64,000 bases of DNA from Flavobacteriales bacterium (GCA_905339165.1 CAJPFH010000032.1:1-64000), one strand, 5' to 3'; counted from the stretch's first letter, positions 8,382-17,594 are shown. Numbers and translations: made by a program. The notes: generated by a model from the letters alone, not told the origin.

Positions 8382-9002
8382 ATGCAAAAAAATATTAAAA
8401 ATATTATCTTCGATTTAGGTGGAGTGCTGCTAAACATAAACTACTTGCTTACCGAACAAGCCTTTTTAGAGCTTGGAATAAAAGATTTTCGTTTGGTGTA
8501 TTCAAAAGCGAAACAAAGCTCCCTTTTCGACCAATTTGAAACAGGGAAAATTTCGGCTCATTTGTTTAGAAATGAGCTTAGAAAATACTTACCTAAAGAA
8601 ATTTCTGATAAAGAAATTGATACTGCATGGAATGCCATGTTGCTCGATTTTCCTTTAGAGAGAGTAAAATTACTTAGACAACTAAAAAATAAATACCGAA
8701 TATTTCTGCTCAGCAATACCAACGAAATACATGTAAATGCATTTGAACAAATTTTTATCCGTTCTTTTGGTTCAAATATTTTCGAACATATTTTCGAAAA
8801 GCACTACTATTCAAATATAATAGGTTTAAGAAAACCTAATGCCGATTGTTTTGAATATGTACTTCAACAAAACCAATTAAATCCTATAGAAACTCTGTTT
8901 ATTGACGATTCCGAACAACATGTAGCAGGAGCTATACAATGTGGATTAAAGGCTATTCACCTCAAAGAAAATGAAACGGTAAATGAGATATTAAAAATCT
9001 GA
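8382..9002 (+). CDS. HAD-superfamily phosphatase (subfamily IA)
   Basis: About 206 residues. It has the HAD motifs: IIFDLGGVLLN (motif I, with Gly where many members have the second Asp), LLSNTNE (motif II Ser/Thr), the Lys in LRKPNADCFEY (motif III) and FIDDSEQHVAGA (motif IV acidic pair). An alpha-helical cap lies between motifs I and II. The second acidic residue of motif I being replaced by Gly is common in the alpha-D-glucose-1-phosphate phosphatase-like (YihX-type) branch. The substrate is a sugar phosphate or similar small molecule; which one is not visible. The start is uncertain: TTG 8361, ATG 8367 and ATG 8382 are in frame. The last fits a normal HAD N-terminus and the nearby promoter. 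Confidence 0.85.
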   Translation: MQKNIKNIIFDLGGVLLNINYLLTEQAFLELGIKDFRLVYSKAKQSSLFDQFETGKISAHLFRNELRKYLPKEISDKEIDTAWNAMLLDFPLERVKLLRQLKNKYRIFLLSNTNEIHVNAFEQIFIRSFGSNIFEHIFEKHYYSNIIGLRKPNADCFEYVLQQNQLNPIETLFIDDSEQHVAGAIQCGLKAIHLKENETVNEILKI

Positions 9003-9006
9003 AATT

Positions 9007-9408
9007 CTATTTTATTTCTTGACAAAGTTCTATCAATACCCCATTTGCCGATTTCGGGTGTATAAAGCAAATTAATTTATTATCGGCTCCTTTCTTTGGG
9101 GTGTCGTTTAGTAAGATAAAACCTTCTTCTTTTAAGCGTTTCATTTCATTATAAATATTTTCTACTTCAAAAGCAATATGATGAACCCCCTCTCCTCTTT
9201 TTTCAATAAATCTTGCAATAGCACTGCCTTCTTTTTTTGATTCTAGTAACTCGATTTTAGTTTGTCCAACCAAAAAAAAAGCAGTAAGTACTCCTTCTTC
9301 TTCCACCTCTTCTGTTTTATAGGCCTTACTACCTAATAGTTTTGTATAAACGATTTTAGCCTCTTCAATGTTTCGAACGGCTATTCCAATGTGTTCAACC
9401 TTTTCCAT
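9007..9408 (-). CDS. mce: Methylmalonyl-CoA epimerase
   Basis: A 133-residue vicinal-oxygen-chelate protein of normal epimerase length. It has the paired betaalphabetabetabeta modules: EHIGIAVRNIEEA with the first metal His, KIELLE with the first Glu, GEGVHHIAFEVENI with the second His, and VLIELCQE with the last Glu. The enzyme converts (2S)- to (2R)-methylmalonyl-CoA in propionate and branched-chain/odd-chain acyl-CoA metabolism. No mutase gene lies nearby. It is convergent with the HAD gene, with only 4 bp between stops. A terminator of the upstream minus-strand gene separates it from that gene, so it probably has its own promoter. Confidence 0.93.
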   Translation of the reverse strand: MEKVEHIGIAVRNIEEAKIVYTKLLGSKAYKTEEVEEEGVLTAFFLVGQTKIELLESKKEGSAIARFIEKRGEGVHHIAFEVENIYNEMKRLKEEGFILLNDTPKKGADNKLICFIHPKSANGVLIELCQEIK

Positions 9409-9418
9409 TTTTTATTTC

Positions 9419-9455
9419 AAAAAAAATCCCGCTCGATTTTTCTTCAAAGCGGGAT
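9419..9455 (-). terminator. Terminator of the T9SS-sorted protein gene
   Basis: An 8-bp stem (9426-9433 with 9448-9455), 14-nt loop, then T7 on the minus strand. It lies 21 bp downstream of the stop of the minus-strand gene at 9476. Confidence 0.75.
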
Positions 9456-9475
9456 ATGATATATTGCGTAATAAA

Positions 9476-10267
9476 TTATTTTTTTACGAAAGTTTCCCCC
9501 GTGCTATTGTCATAGTTGATGTAGTAAATCCCTTTCGATAGGTTCGATACATCAACGGAATTACCATACCCTTTTTTTACGATATTTCCATAGCTATCGA
9601 ATATTTCAAAAAGCGTTTCAGCTGTGAACTTAATATCGGTAGCCACTTTTATTGGACTGAATGTTATTTTTTCTGCGGCCGACATGAATTTAACCGATTG
9701 AGAGTAGCGAGGCTTGCCGCTATAATCCACTTGCTTAACTCGAACTTGATTTTCTCCAGAATGTGGATCTACTTTGAAAGTATATTCATTTTCTCCGGCT
9801 GTACCTACACCATCTACTTCGCCCACTTTTACCCATTTATTCCAGCGAAATTGCTCTACAACATAAGTAAGTTTTCCTGTTTCGTTGGTAGATTTCCATT
9901 TAAAATCGCCCTCTTTTGTAGCACTCATGCTCACTATATCGAAAGTGCTTTTGGGTTTTAATACTTCAGGGTTAAGTACCTTCGGCTTACAATCATCTTT
10001 ATGTTTTATTTTAACAATAAGCGGAGTGCCTAACTGAAATTGAAAATTACCAAAATCAATTTCAAAAGCACTGGAGTTTATTTCATCGGTAGTTACTTCG
10101 CCATTGACGGTAACTTCAAATACACAAAAACCAACGCCAGCTCCGGCAAAAGGGTTTTGTACATATAAATTCTTGCCCTGATAATGACCTTCTAATACAA
10201 TTACCCCTGCATTAGCTGAAACCAAGAAAAATAGGCTAAAAACAACTGATATTATAATTTTTTTCAT
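9476..10267 (-). CDS. Secreted protein with T9SS type A sorting domain
   Basis: Starting at 10267 (MKKIII), the protein has about 263 residues with a clear signal peptide ending at SANAG. The middle part is beta-rich with a fibronectin-like segment (KLTYVVEQFRWNKWVKVGEVDGVG...NEYTFKVDPH, positions roughly 130-175). The last 65 residues form a type A sorting domain ending in LSKGIYYINYDN and ETFVKK. It is probably exported by the type IX system and attached to the surface or released. No catalytic motif is visible and the function is unknown. A TAGGTTTG -7 element at 10274-10281 lies only 6 nt before the ATG, suggesting an almost leaderless transcript. A terminator follows, so it is monocistronic. 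Confidence 0.75.
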   Translation of the reverse strand: MKKIIISVVFSLFFLVSANAGVIVLEGHYQGKNLYVQNPFAGAGVGFCVFEVTVNGEVTTDEINSSAFEIDFGNFQFQLGTPLIVKIKHKDDCKPKVLNPEVLKPKSTFDIVSMSATKEGDFKWKSTNETGKLTYVVEQFRWNKWVKVGEVDGVGTAGENEYTFKVDPHSGENQVRVKQVDYSGKPRYSQSVKFMSAAEKITFSPIKVATDIKFTAETLFEIFDSYGNIVKKGYGNSVDVSNLSKGIYYINYDNSTGETFVKK

Positions 10268-10273
10268 AATTAA

Positions 10274-10281
10274 CAAACCTA
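10274..10281 (-). promoter_or_regulatory. -7 element for the T9SS-sorted protein gene
   Basis: The minus strand reads TAGGTTTG, a perfect TAnnTTTG, 6 nt before the ATG at 10267. The rest of the 240-bp gap to the divergent gene shows no other clear element except that gene's own promoter. Confidence 0.4.
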
Positions 10282-10464
10282 TAAATGGTGTTAGGTTACT
10301 CTATTTCTAAGTGCAATATTAAAACCTAATTCACAAAAAACAAAATATTTCTTAATTTTAATCGATTTTAACGGCTTCTTTGTCGAAAGCAATTAAAATT
10401 TAATGGGCGAAAGTAAGTAAAAAAATATTACAGTAATGATTTTTACGTAAAAACATCATTAGTC

Positions 10465-10495
10465 TTTTATTAATACCCAAATTATGGTATGTTTG
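10465..10495 (+). promoter_or_regulatory. Promoter of the peptide-binding lipoprotein gene
   Basis: TATGTTTG (10488-10495) matches the -7 consensus exactly. A TTTT at 10465-10468 sits 19 nt upstream as a degenerate -33 element. The predicted start leaves a leader of about 15 nt. Confidence 0.5.
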
Positions 10496-10517
10496 CAGAT
10501 TAAATTCTCAGCAAAAA

Positions 10518-12266
10518 ATGATTATGAAAAACTTAATTGTATATTCTTCTCTCATTATAGGCTTAATTTCTTGTAATAGTAGCACAAATACAGTAAATAA
10601 TAATGACGGGAAAGGTGGTAAAATATATGGAGGGAAAGTAAACATGAGTGAAGCCGAAGTGGTGAAAACCATTGTGCCTTACTCCTTAACCATACTTTCT
10701 GCCTCTCACGTTTCGTCTCAAATTTTTGAAGGATTGGTTCGTTTAAATCCAAAAGATTTATCGGTTGAGCCGTTGTTGGCCGAAAAATGGGAAATTGATC
10801 CAAGCGGAACCAAATACACCTTTTATCTAAAGAAGGGGGTGCTTTTTCATAACGACCCCTGCTTTAAAAATGGCACAGGAAGGGAATTTAATGCTCATGA
10901 TGTAAAATATACACTTCAAAAAATATGCACGAATACTCCTTATAATTCGGCTTTTCATTTCACTGTAAAAGATATTTTACAGGGAGCTAATGATTTTTAT
11001 TCAGCATCTACTTCAAATAACCCTATTTCAGAATTGGAAGGGGTAAAAATTATAGATGAATATACGATTGAAATAAATCTGACAAAATCCTATCCTCTTT
11101 TTCTAAATATTTTGGCAAGTGCCAGTATGGCTATTATAGCTCAGGAAGCCGATGAAATGTATGCAGAAAAAAATGTGATTGGAACAGGGCCTTTTGTTTA
11201 CCAGAAACCTACCGATGAAAGTTCTCTAACTCTTGTAAAAAATAAGGAATATCATGGAGTAGATGAGTTGGGGAATAAACTGCCATTTATTGACACTCTA
11301 ATGGTTTTCTTTATAGAATCGAAAAAAGTAGAGTTAGACTGGTTTGAAAACGATAAACTCGATTTGATAGTGGGTTTGCCCTCCGAATCAATTAAAGATA
11401 TGGTAGAGAAACAAATTTCCAATTTTGAGAACAGACCACCAAAATATGTATTATCTCGAAATCCTGAAATGGCTACTCAGTATTATGAATTTAATTTAAG
11501 TCGCCCGCACTTCAGCAAGGTTAAGGTTAGGCAAGCATTTAATTATGCCATAGATAGGGACAAAATAATAAATGATATTCTAAAAGGAGAAGCCTATGGG
11601 CCTGGCATACATGGTCTTACTCCACCTACTTTTAAAGGGTACGATATAACAAAAATTACAGGATACACTTATGACCCAGAAAAGGCCAAAAAATTATTAG
11701 CAGAGGCTGGATATCCCAATGGAAAAGGATTTCCAACTATTAAATTGGAACTAAACAGCGGAGGTTCTAAAAATGTAAATGTTGCATTTGAAATACAAAA
11801 ACAACTGCAATCTACTTTAGGAATAAAAATAGACTTAGAGGTAGTTTCGCTTCAACAAAAAATTGAAGATGCAAAATACGGAAGAGCAGATTTATTCCGC
11901 TCAGCGTGGATTGCTGATTACCCATCGCCCGAAACTTTTTTGGTTTTATTATATGGTAAAAACGTACCAGGCTCACTTGATCAACCTTCTTTTCCAAATG
12001 TTACTAGATACATCAATTCGCAGTATGACGAGTTTTTTGAAAAAGGAAAACAAACACTAAACGAAGAGGAACGTTACGAGTATTTTTATAAAGCAGAACA
12101 AATAGCAATGAATGATGCCCCTATTATGGTTATTTGGTACGATGAAAAATATACATTGCAAAAATCGTACTTGCAGGGTTATTATTCTAATCCTATGAAT
12201 TTACGATACTTTGCTGATTCATATTTAAAAACGCCCATTCCGGAAGAAAAAACAGCAAAAAAATAA
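10518..12266 (+). CDS. ABC-transporter substrate-binding lipoprotein (SBP_bac_5, peptide type)
   Basis: A 582-residue lipoprotein with a signal peptide ending in the lipobox LISC. The mature protein is a cluster C solute-binding protein of the DppA/OppA family. It has FEGLVRLNPKDLSVEPLLAEKW near the N-terminus, FNYAIDRDKI in the second lobe, and DPEKAKKLLAEAGYPNG and a tyrosine/tryptophan-rich lobe later. It presumably binds peptides at the outer face of the inner membrane. No permease or ATPase genes are adjacent, so the partner transporter must be encoded elsewhere. ATG codons at 10518 and 10524 are both possible. It has its own promoter and is convergent with the DUF6132 gene. Confidence 0.9.
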   Translation: MIMKNLIVYSSLIIGLISCNSSTNTVNNNDGKGGKIYGGKVNMSEAEVVKTIVPYSLTILSASHVSSQIFEGLVRLNPKDLSVEPLLAEKWEIDPSGTKYTFYLKKGVLFHNDPCFKNGTGREFNAHDVKYTLQKICTNTPYNSAFHFTVKDILQGANDFYSASTSNNPISELEGVKIIDEYTIEINLTKSYPLFLNILASASMAIIAQEADEMYAEKNVIGTGPFVYQKPTDESSLTLVKNKEYHGVDELGNKLPFIDTLMVFFIESKKVELDWFENDKLDLIVGLPSESIKDMVEKQISNFENRPPKYVLSRNPEMATQYYEFNLSRPHFSKVKVRQAFNYAIDRDKIINDILKGEAYGPGIHGLTPPTFKGYDITKITGYTYDPEKAKKLLAEAGYPNGKGFPTIKLELNSGGSKNVNVAFEIQKQLQSTLGIKIDLEVVSLQQKIEDAKYGRADLFRSAWIADYPSPETFLVLLYGKNVPGSLDQPSFPNVTRYINSQYDEFFEKGKQTLNEEERYEYFYKAEQIAMNDAPIMVIWYDEKYTLQKSYLQGYYSNPMNLRYFADSYLKTPIPEEKTAKK

Positions 12267-12298
12267 TTCGTTTCGAGTGTAATCAGAATATATACAGA

Positions 12299-12520
12299 TT
12301 ATCCTTCGGTTGGTTTGTCATTTGTTGTTTTTTTCTGTTTTCTAAACATGTCGAAAACTAGCCAACCCATTACGGCTCCATATAATGTACTGTTATACCA
12401 TACCGAGGTAATGGCACACGATCCACTGCTGCACCCTACAAATTTCCAGTAAAGCCAGCCGGAAACCGAACCAAGTACCAAACCCAACACACCCAATTTA
12501 TACTTTATAACCCATTGCAT
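12299..12520 (-). CDS. DUF6132-family small membrane protein
   Basis: 73 residues with two probable transmembrane helices (residues 7-26 and 44-62). Between them lies a conserved cysteine segment, GCSSGSCAIT (C-x4-C). I recognise this as the small DUF6132 membrane family, often found near sulfur- or thiol-related genes. No function is established. Here it lies 11 bp downstream of a TauE-type sulfite/sulfonate exporter gene on the same strand, so the two are almost surely cotranscribed. Confidence 0.75.
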   Translation of the reverse strand: MQWVIKYKLGVLGLVLGSVSGWLYWKFVGCSSGSCAITSVWYNSTLYGAVMGWLVFDMFRKQKKTTNDKPTEG

Positions 12521-12531
12521 AACCTTTATTT

Positions 12532-13332
12532 TTAATTTTTAAACTCTATATATTCTTTCGTTATTATCAAAATAGACATTATTAGGATAAACCAACCAAA
12601 GGCAGGTTTTAGGTTTTTTGATGGAATGAACTTACTTAAATAAATACCACACAGTATTCCAAATGCAGTAAATAACGAAAACAAAAGTAGAAAATACCAA
12701 TTTATTGGTAAGTAACTAAAGTCACCAAAAAAGCCCAAAAGAGATTTTATAGCAATAATTAACAAAGAAGTGCCTATGGCAGTTTTTACCGGCATTTGTG
12801 TTAAAACCACCAACGCAGGCACTATTAAAAAACCTCCTCCGGCACCCACTATTCCGGTAATTAAACCCACTAGTATTCCTTCTATAAGAATAAGCGGATA
12901 CTTATACTTTGAGATATTTAGATGTTTTTCTTGTACATTATTTTTTATCATAGAAATTGCTGCCATAAACATAATAACAGTAAACAAAATCATAATTCCG
13001 ACTCCTTTGGAAACAGCTTGTTCATTTAGGAAAAATAAAGTATTAGGCAAAGCTGGGAGTAACCACTTTCTAGAAATAAAAACACCTATAAATGCAGGAA
13101 CAGAAAATACAAAGGCGGTTTTAAAATCTATTAACTTATTACGATAATTATGCACAGATGCAACAAAAGCCGATACCCCCACAATAAATAAAGAATATGA
13201 AGTGGCTAAAACTGGCTCTATGTGAAGCAAATAAACTAAAACAGGGATGGTTAAAATAGAACCACCTCCTCCCATAATTCCTAACAATATACCAATTAGA
13301 ATAGCGGTAAAATATGCAATCAATGTTTCCAT
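12532..13332 (-). CDS. TauE/SafE-family sulfite/organosulfonate permease
   Basis: A 266-residue polytopic membrane protein with about eight hydrophobic segments in two homologous halves. Each half begins with a glycine-rich motif (GIMGGGGSILTIPVLVYLL near residue 18 and GIVGAGGGFLIVPALVVL near residue 160), the signature of the TauE/SafE family. Members move sulfite, sulfoacetate or other anions; the exact substrate cannot be told from sequence. Its partner gene for a DUF6132 protein follows at 11 bp. A link to sulfite made by the CysH enzyme at 7.5 kb is possible but only inferred. Confidence 0.88.
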   Translation of the reverse strand: METLIAYFTAILIGILLGIMGGGGSILTIPVLVYLLHIEPVLATSYSLFIVGVSAFVASVHNYRNKLIDFKTAFVFSVPAFIGVFISRKWLLPALPNTLFFLNEQAVSKGVGIMILFTVIMFMAAISMIKNNVQEKHLNISKYKYPLILIEGILVGLITGIVGAGGGFLIVPALVVLTQMPVKTAIGTSLLIIAIKSLLGFFGDFSYLPINWYFLLLFSLFTAFGILCGIYLSKFIPSKNLKPAFGWFILIMSILIITKEYIEFKN

Positions 13333-13438
13333 TTAAGTGTTGCTAAAATTATGGTACAATGGAGGGACTATTTTGTATGCAGACTACGAAAGTATATTAT
13401 TTTTTAATATTTGATAATGCATACGAGATAATTTGAGG

Positions 13439-13446
13439 TATATTTG
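13439..13446 (+). promoter_or_regulatory. -7 element for the cytochrome c gene
   Basis: TATATTTG matches TAnnTTTG exactly, 36 nt before the ATG at 13483. A TTTG at 13410-13413 lies 25 nt upstream, longer than the usual 19-21. Confidence 0.45.
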
Positions 13447-13482
13447 TTGCCGAATTTTAAATAAAAAACAATCTCATAAACT

Positions 13483-13908
13483 ATGAAAAATAGAACAAAG
13501 TTTGCACTAATTATTGCCGCATCGGCCCTAGTATTTGCTTGTGGCGGAGGCAATAAAGAAAAACAAGAAGAAACAGCCACTACTGCTGAAACTGCCCCTG
13601 CTGCCGAAGCCACTCAGGAACCTGCTTCTGGTGCAGGCGATGCGGAAAAAGGAAAAGCCTTATTTGCCGACAAAGGCTGTACCGCATGCCACAACCCGGA
13701 AAACAAAGTAGTAGGACCGGCATTAAAAGATATTGCTGCGGCATACACTGATAAGCCCGGGCAAATGGTTAAATTCCTGAAAGAAGAATCGGAGGCTATT
13801 GTTGACCCATCTCAATACGCTGTGATGCAAGCTAGTTTGGCTATTACAAAAGGAATGTCCGACCAAGAGTTGAACGATATTGCAGCATACATACTTAGTA
13901 CAAAATAA
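13483..13908 (+). CDS. Class I c-type cytochrome lipoprotein
   Basis: 141 residues. A lipoprotein signal ending in VFAC is followed by a Glu/Ala/Thr-rich linker (residues 24-52) and a compact cytochrome c domain with one haem motif, CTACH, near residue 65. Methionines in the region 108-128 can serve as the distal ligand. The architecture is that of a periplasmic electron shuttle tethered to the membrane by a flexible arm. It is a reasonable electron donor for the nearby CuA-bearing NO-reductase-type enzyme or the cd1 protein, but this is inferred from proximity only. It is monocistronic between a promoter and a bidirectional terminator. Confidence 0.9.
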   Translation: MKNRTKFALIIAASALVFACGGGNKEKQEETATTAETAPAAEATQEPASGAGDAEKGKALFADKGCTACHNPENKVVGPALKDIAAAYTDKPGQMVKFLKEESEAIVDPSQYAVMQASLAITKGMSDQELNDIAAYILSTK

Positions 13909-13930
13909 AAATACTTTCATTTAAAAAATT

Positions 13931-13954
13931 AAAGGGGCGTTTTGCCCCTTTTTT
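13931..13954. terminator. Bidirectional terminator between two convergent cytochrome genes
   Basis: An 8-bp stem, AAAGGGGC paired with GCCCCTTT (13931-13938 with 13944-13951), and a 5-nt loop. T-runs on one strand and A-runs on the other serve both convergent cytochrome genes. Confidence 0.85.
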
Positions 13955-14363
13955 ATTTGAATTTTGAATTGATTTCGTGCAACCAATTTTGATATTGCTT
14001 CAAATACTCTGTTAATGCAATAGCTTCTTGTTTATTAATAGAATCGTTTATAATACATGGTGTAGGGTATACTTTAGAAGTATTCAGCAATTTTTGGTTT
14101 TTCTCTCCCAATAAATATAGGTAAAACATAGAGGGTTCATGGTAACGCAAAACATCTGAAATATCAGGTGCTTTACTAGTGTTTATTTCCATAGTATGGC
14201 AGGAGTAACAATGTCTTTCAAAAATCATTTTTCCATTCATTACCAACGAGTCGTTAATAATAGGGGAAGTATAGAAGTTTGGAATTTCAACGGTTTCGGT
14301 TGTTTTCGTTGAACAATTAAATAACAAAGGAACAAGTATTGTAATAACAAAGTAAACTTTCAT
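13953..14363 (-). CDS. Monohaem c-type cytochrome lipoprotein of the HmuY operon
   Basis: 136 residues with a lipoprotein signal ending in LLFNC and a single haem-binding motif, CYSCH, near residue 55. The domain is short; Met61, or a Met near residue 79, could act as a sixth ligand. It is the last gene of a tightly packed run (gap 2 bp) behind a HmuY-like lipoprotein and a TonB-dependent receptor. A cytochrome c in such an uptake operon is unusual. It might reduce haem or metal in the periplasm after import, or be an unrelated respiratory shuttle. No family name is recognised beyond cytochrome c. Confidence 0.8.
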   Translation of the reverse strand: MKVYFVITILVPLLFNCSTKTTETVEIPNFYTSPIINDSLVMNGKMIFERHCYSCHTMEINTSKAPDISDVLRYHEPSMFYLYLLGEKNQKLLNTSKVYPTPCIINDSINKQEAIALTEYLKQYQNWLHEINSKFK

Positions 14364-14365
14364 TT

Positions 14366-15355
14366 TTATAATCTTTGAATCTCAAATGTGGGATAGCCCT
14401 TTTCCCCTGAAGAATTATAGAAATCGATAAACTTTATTTTAAAGTAAATACCATTGTGGCTTTTTACTAAATAAAATAATTTAGGGTGTATGGTAAATGA
14501 ATTGTCCTGATTGTTTCGGATTTTCCAGTCGTAGCCTATTTTATCCCATTCGTTTGAAAACGAAAATAGATTTATATCGTTCAATTTAATTTCGTAAAAA
14601 TTTCTCAAACTGTCTTTGGCGGCTTCTACCCCGTTATTTGAATTAATCAAACAACCTGTAATCACAAAGGGCATTTCTAATTCTGCGAATTTGTGTTGAT
14701 AGTTGGTAAAAAGTAAGTCCCATTCAGTTTTCGGGGGTTCTATAGTTACTTGTTCCCCCCCGTTGTTAAAACTAAAATAAACATGGTTGTAGTTTTTATC
14801 TTTTTTTATTTGAAAAAAGTGTTCGTTTTGGCCGTTTAAATCGGAATATTTGAAAGAATACACATCATTTTGCAGCCCCGTAAAAATTACTTTTTTGTAT
14901 CCGAGCGAATTTCCATTTTCATTAAACTGCCTGTTTATAATATACACTATGTTTGAAGGTGTTCCATTCGAAATTTGAAACCAATTACCAAGTGCCGTGT
15001 AATTTTTATTTCCATCAGATTGATCCCATTGCCAAACCAAATTGTTTATATTATAAATGGAATCAAATATTGTTGAATTTGTGGAAGCGGCCAACATTCC
15101 CTTTGCCGTGTTTAAACGAATAACATATCCGTTTTCGGCACAATCGAATGCCAAATCCCAGTCATATTTTTTATTGCTGCTTACAATTTTGTTGGTATTG
15201 CAATTATAAAATACTTGGTTGTTGTACGGATAACCTATAGGTATAACCACCCTTTCATATGTTCCCGGTTGATGAGGAGGCAGTGGAATTTCTTTTTTTT
15301 CGCATGCAAAAAACAGCGAAATCAGAGCCAGCCAATATGTTGTTTTTATTTTCAA
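14366..15355 (-). CDS. HmuY-family lipoprotein
   Basis: A 329-residue lipoprotein (lipobox LFFAC). Its N-terminal part follows the HmuY pattern seen in the Porphyromonas haemophore: a nucleating V-YNNQVFYNC turn, then KKYDWDLAFDCAENGYVIRLNTAKGM, and LGNWFQIS. HmuY proteins bind haem at the cell surface and pass it to a TonB-dependent receptor. The haem-ligating His pair of P. gingivalis HmuY cannot be assigned here, so the ligand may not be haem. It lies 1 bp after the receptor gene and 2 bp before a cytochrome c gene. Confidence 0.75.
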   Translation of the reverse strand: MKIKTTYWLALISLFFACEKKEIPLPPHQPGTYERVVIPIGYPYNNQVFYNCNTNKIVSSNKKYDWDLAFDCAENGYVIRLNTAKGMLAASTNSTIFDSIYNINNLVWQWDQSDGNKNYTALGNWFQISNGTPSNIVYIINRQFNENGNSLGYKKVIFTGLQNDVYSFKYSDLNGQNEHFFQIKKDKNYNHVYFSFNNGGEQVTIEPPKTEWDLLFTNYQHKFAELEMPFVITGCLINSNNGVEAAKDSLRNFYEIKLNDINLFSFSNEWDKIGYDWKIRNNQDNSFTIHPKLFYLVKSHNGIYFKIKFIDFYNSSGEKGYPTFEIQRL

Positions 15356-15356
15356 T

Positions 15357-17594
15357 TTATAATTCTAACATTAAACTTATAAAACCCGTTCGCCCCCACA
15401 TAATAGGCAGAGATGTAACATCTTTTGCTGAAGAATACCCGTACACACGCCCTTGTATGGGAACATTTGTAATGTTTAAAATGTTTTTGACTCCTATCAC
15501 AAAGGTTAACTTTTCTTTCCATAGTTTTCTTTTTACAGAACAGTCAACCGTATGGTAGTCGGCAATATAACTTTGTTTCACTTCATTGTTTTGACTTAAA
15601 TACTGACTTGCCAATTTACCGGTGTACTTATAATTTATGTCAAAGAATAGTTTGTATTTAGGTAATTTTATCGAAGGGTTACAAATAAATTCGGGCGAGA
15701 AATAGTAGTTTATATTTTGTAATTCTTTCGAAGGTAAAAATAAAAATCCTGTATAATTAGAGCCTGCAATAAACTCTACATATTTGCTTTTATTACGTAA
15801 TAAAAAACTGTACCCCTGCGAATAAAAATTCCCTATGTTAATATAATTCCATTGCGTAATATTTGTTTGAGCTGTAGTAATCATGTTGGTTAAATGATTA
15901 TAGAAGGTACTCACTTCAATAAACCAAGCTTGCTTTTCGTAGCTTTTATTCCACTCAGCCGAAAGTCGGTAATGATTTGATGTTTCTGCTTTTAATTGAG
16001 AATTTCCATACACTTGAATGGACTCGCTGAAATAAAAATCTAAATAGAGTTCTTTTATATTAGGAGCTCTATAGCCTTTTGCAACAGAGCCTTTCAAAGT
16101 GATATCATGAGTGAATTGCAAATTAAAATTAAGAGCATATACCAAGGGTGCGTTATATCGGTTATTTTGAATATAGCGAATTCCTGGATTTACCGTTAGC
16201 TTGTTATTTTTTAGGGGATATATAAAAGTATTTAGAAAAACAGCATATTCGGTTACATCTTCCTTCTTGTTTACAATTCGGGCAGTACTTAATTCAGAAT
16301 ATAAAAATTCTGTTCCGGCCTGAAAATTGAAAAATGTATTTTGTTTTTTTGACGCAAAAATTGGACGAATAAAATATTCGTAAGTAAGTGAAGTGTCATT
16401 CTCTCCTATAGTATTTACGGGAATATACTCCAGTGAAACCAAATCGCGAAAGAATTTTTTTCTGTTGCGTTCATAAATAGAAAAGGCACTAGTAATATCT
16501 AAATGATATGCCTTGCCGAAATTCCAAATGGCATGTGTTCTGGCTATAATCCGCTGTGTGCCATAGTACGTATCAAAGGCTGTTTTATAGTAAGGCGGGC
16601 GTAGTTCTCCTCGATCTTTCATTAATTCATTGAAGTAAGAAATGCTTGTTCTGATTTCCCCCTTTTTAAACAAGCGGGTATAACTGATGTCGGAAAAATA
16701 TTGTTCACGTTGCAACCAAAGTTTATGTCTTGATGTATCCATGGGGGAATACCCCCCGAAAAAATTTCTACCTACCGAAACGGCAAAAATGTTTTTAGAG
16801 CGATTTACTGCCGAAGCTGTAGCTGAAAAGTTGTATTGCCCAACACTTTCAGTATAAACAGTGCTTTTTAGTGAATAAGGTTTTTTGCCATACTTTGATG
16901 AAATTAGGTTTATGGCTCCTCCGGAACTATTGCTTCCGTACACGACAGACACCGGCCCGTATAATACTTCCACTCTTTCGGTATTATTTAAATTAATTTG
17001 TTGTAAATCTAAATTGCCATTTAGTCTCCCGGTAACCGGTACACCGTCTATCATAATGTTTACTTGTTCGCCCGAAAAGCCTTGCAAGTTTACATTACTC
17101 CCAAATGATGGACGATATGAAAATCGCATATTCAATTCGTTACTCAAGGCTTCGTTAATCGTACTGGCTCCTTTGCTGTTTATCTTTTCAGCATCAATTG
17201 TTTTAATGGAGTAGACGCTTTCTTTCTGTGGCTGAATGTGGCGTTGAGCTGTAATTACAAATTCCGATAAATTAAAAACTACAGGTTTCAAAAATACCGT
17301 ATAATCTGAGTGGAGATGTTCAATAAACACTTTATGGGTAAGGTATGCAATATGTGAAATAGTTAGTGAAACAGAATCCGATAAGGGGATAAAAATATTT
17401 CCATTGCTATCGCTTATAAGAAAAAGATCTTTTGTATTTTGCTTCGATACGAAACTTATATGAGCGTTTTCAATAGGTTCTTTTGTTTCTGAATGGGCAA
17501 TATTTATTTGCACAGTTTGACTCTGTACCTCTACAGAAGTTAGAGAAAACAGTACGATAAACCAATATTTCCAACGCCTTTTCAATTTATTCAA
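15357..17594 (-). CDS. TonB-dependent outer-membrane receptor
   Basis: A 745-residue receptor. It has a signal peptide (to about residue 26), a carboxypeptidase-regulatory-like beta-sandwich (27-110), and a plug domain (about 120-235). The plug contains VNIMIDGVPVTG and RVEVLYGPVSVVYGSNSSGGAINLI. A 22-strand-type barrel follows, with GYRAPNIKELY in the middle. It imports a ligand using TonB energy. It is flanked by two HmuY-like genes in the same operon, which points to haem or a related tetrapyrrole/siderophore as ligand. The plug has none of the SusD-partner features. Its start overlaps the preceding gene by 8 bp. Confidence 0.92.
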   Translation of the reverse strand: MNKLKRRWKYWFIVLFSLTSVEVQSQTVQINIAHSETKEPIENAHISFVSKQNTKDLFLISDSNGNIFIPLSDSVSLTISHIAYLTHKVFIEHLHSDYTVFLKPVVFNLSEFVITAQRHIQPQKESVYSIKTIDAEKINSKGASTINEALSNELNMRFSYRPSFGSNVNLQGFSGEQVNIMIDGVPVTGRLNGNLDLQQINLNNTERVEVLYGPVSVVYGSNSSGGAINLISSKYGKKPYSLKSTVYTESVGQYNFSATASAVNRSKNIFAVSVGRNFFGGYSPMDTSRHKLWLQREQYFSDISYTRLFKKGEIRTSISYFNELMKDRGELRPPYYKTAFDTYYGTQRIIARTHAIWNFGKAYHLDITSAFSIYERNRKKFFRDLVSLEYIPVNTIGENDTSLTYEYFIRPIFASKKQNTFFNFQAGTEFLYSELSTARIVNKKEDVTEYAVFLNTFIYPLKNNKLTVNPGIRYIQNNRYNAPLVYALNFNLQFTHDITLKGSVAKGYRAPNIKELYLDFYFSESIQVYGNSQLKAETSNHYRLSAEWNKSYEKQAWFIEVSTFYNHLTNMITTAQTNITQWNYINIGNFYSQGYSFLLRNKSKYVEFIAGSNYTGFLFLPSKELQNINYYFSPEFICNPSIKLPKYKLFFDINYKYTGKLASQYLSQNNEVKQSYIADYHTVDCSVKRKLWKEKLTFVIGVKNILNITNVPIQGRVYGYSSAKDVTSLPIMWGRTGFISLMLEL

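Noticed and set aside
13411-13424. TTGAT half-site upstream of the cytochrome c gene as an FNR box
   Set aside because: The second half-site is missing and the distance to the TATATTTG element does not match the 26-nt rule seen at the other promoters.
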